A DNA stretch of 25,006 nt from a virus. The notes beneath the pieces were generated by a model. It was not told the DNA's origin. It saw only the letters and a list, made by a program, of their open reading frames with translations, and ran no database searches. The number at the start of each line of letters is the position of its first letter. Position 1 is the stretch's first letter. The stretch spans positions 1 to 25,006 of the IMG/VR virus record IMGVR_UViG_3300025120_000503; one strand, written 5' to 3'. This document shows positions 24,827 to 25,006 of this stretch, piece by piece. The position numbers and the translations under genes were made by a program.

Positions 24827-25006
24827 ATGAAGTCAATCAAAAAGTTTTCTGCAATGACTGCAAAAGATCAACCGATCAATGAGTCAGCAAAAGTAACAAA
24901 AGAAGCTGTTGATGAATTGATCAAAAAGATTGGTTTTGACAGTATAGAAGAGTTAAAAAAGGAGAAAGATCTTCTTGCAAAACTCGAAGCAATGTCTAAG
25001 ACATTT
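24827..25006 (+). CDS. N-terminal part of a small helical protein (3' end outside window)
   Basis: The frame is open from ATG 24827 to the window end (60 codons seen). It begins MKSIKKFSAMTAKDQPINES and continues as a charged helical region (KEAVDELIKKIGFDSIEELK). The N-terminal M-K-x-x-x-x-F and the I-N-E|S site are reminiscent of T4 prohead core/internal proteins cut by the gp21 protease, but the match is weaker than for the 118-aa and 73-aa proteins. Its leader contains the ATATATAA element. Function is not recognised. Confidence 0.55.
   Translation, partial: MKSIKKFSAMTAKDQPINESAKVTKEAVDELIKKIGFDSIEELKKEKDLLAKLEAMSKTF

Noticed and set aside
24598-24840. Minus strand ORF overlapping the uvsW end
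   Set aside because: Hydrophobic translation of AT-rich antisense sequence; all supported genes here are on the + strand.

Overview
The window looks like part of a T4-type (myovirus) phage genome. It is AT-rich, and every convincing gene lies on the + strand with gaps of a few to a few tens of bases. The right half carries the recombination/replication genes of the T4 supergroup: a gp32-type ssDNA-binding protein, a gp61-type primase, a UvsY-like mediator and a UvsW helicase. The left half is virion genes. Start codons are preceded by A/T-rich sequence with no Shine-Dalgarno motif. One membrane protein has a C-terminus of a kind I associate with phages of Bacteroidota. Together these suggest a Bacteroidota host, possibly marine, but that is inference.

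Region 1 (1-15019) encodes tail, baseplate and fibre proteins. It holds the end of a protein with a PKD-like domain, a 213-aa protein, a 704-aa protein with a coiled coil, and two giants of 1295 and 1570 aa. It closes with a 991-aa collagen-like fibre protein whose last 144 residues are a Hint (hedgehog/intein) autoprocessing domain. The 213-aa and 991-aa proteins share a similar N-terminus.

Region 2 (15053-19007) has a small coiled-coil protein, a membrane-anchored protein with a Bacteroidota-phage-like C-terminus (possible spanin or tail protein), two unassigned structural proteins (460 and 335 aa), and a 184-aa protein that resembles the tail-tube fold.

Region 3 (19007-20596) is the transition. 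It has a 118-aa protein with a T4-like capsid-targeting N-terminus and a glycine-zipper, cationic C-terminal half, then a RuvC-type resolvase and a GroES co-chaperonin. Last comes a 173-nt leader with an 11-bp stem, and possibly a pseudoknot, ahead of the ssDNA-binding gene. This resembles the arrangement used for autogenous control of T4 gene 32.

Region 4 (20597-24771) is a tight operon, gp32 - gp61 - small protein - uvsY - uvsW. Start and stop codons overlap by 1-4 nt after the primase gene, so translational coupling is likely. A further gene starts at 24827 and runs off the window.

A short motif, ATATATAA, lies 24-27 nt upstream of three start codons and once in the gp32 leader. It is a candidate phage (late-type) promoter element. 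I see no tRNA, CRISPR array, insertion sequence or clear intrinsic terminator, and no gene-free stretch over 300 nt.
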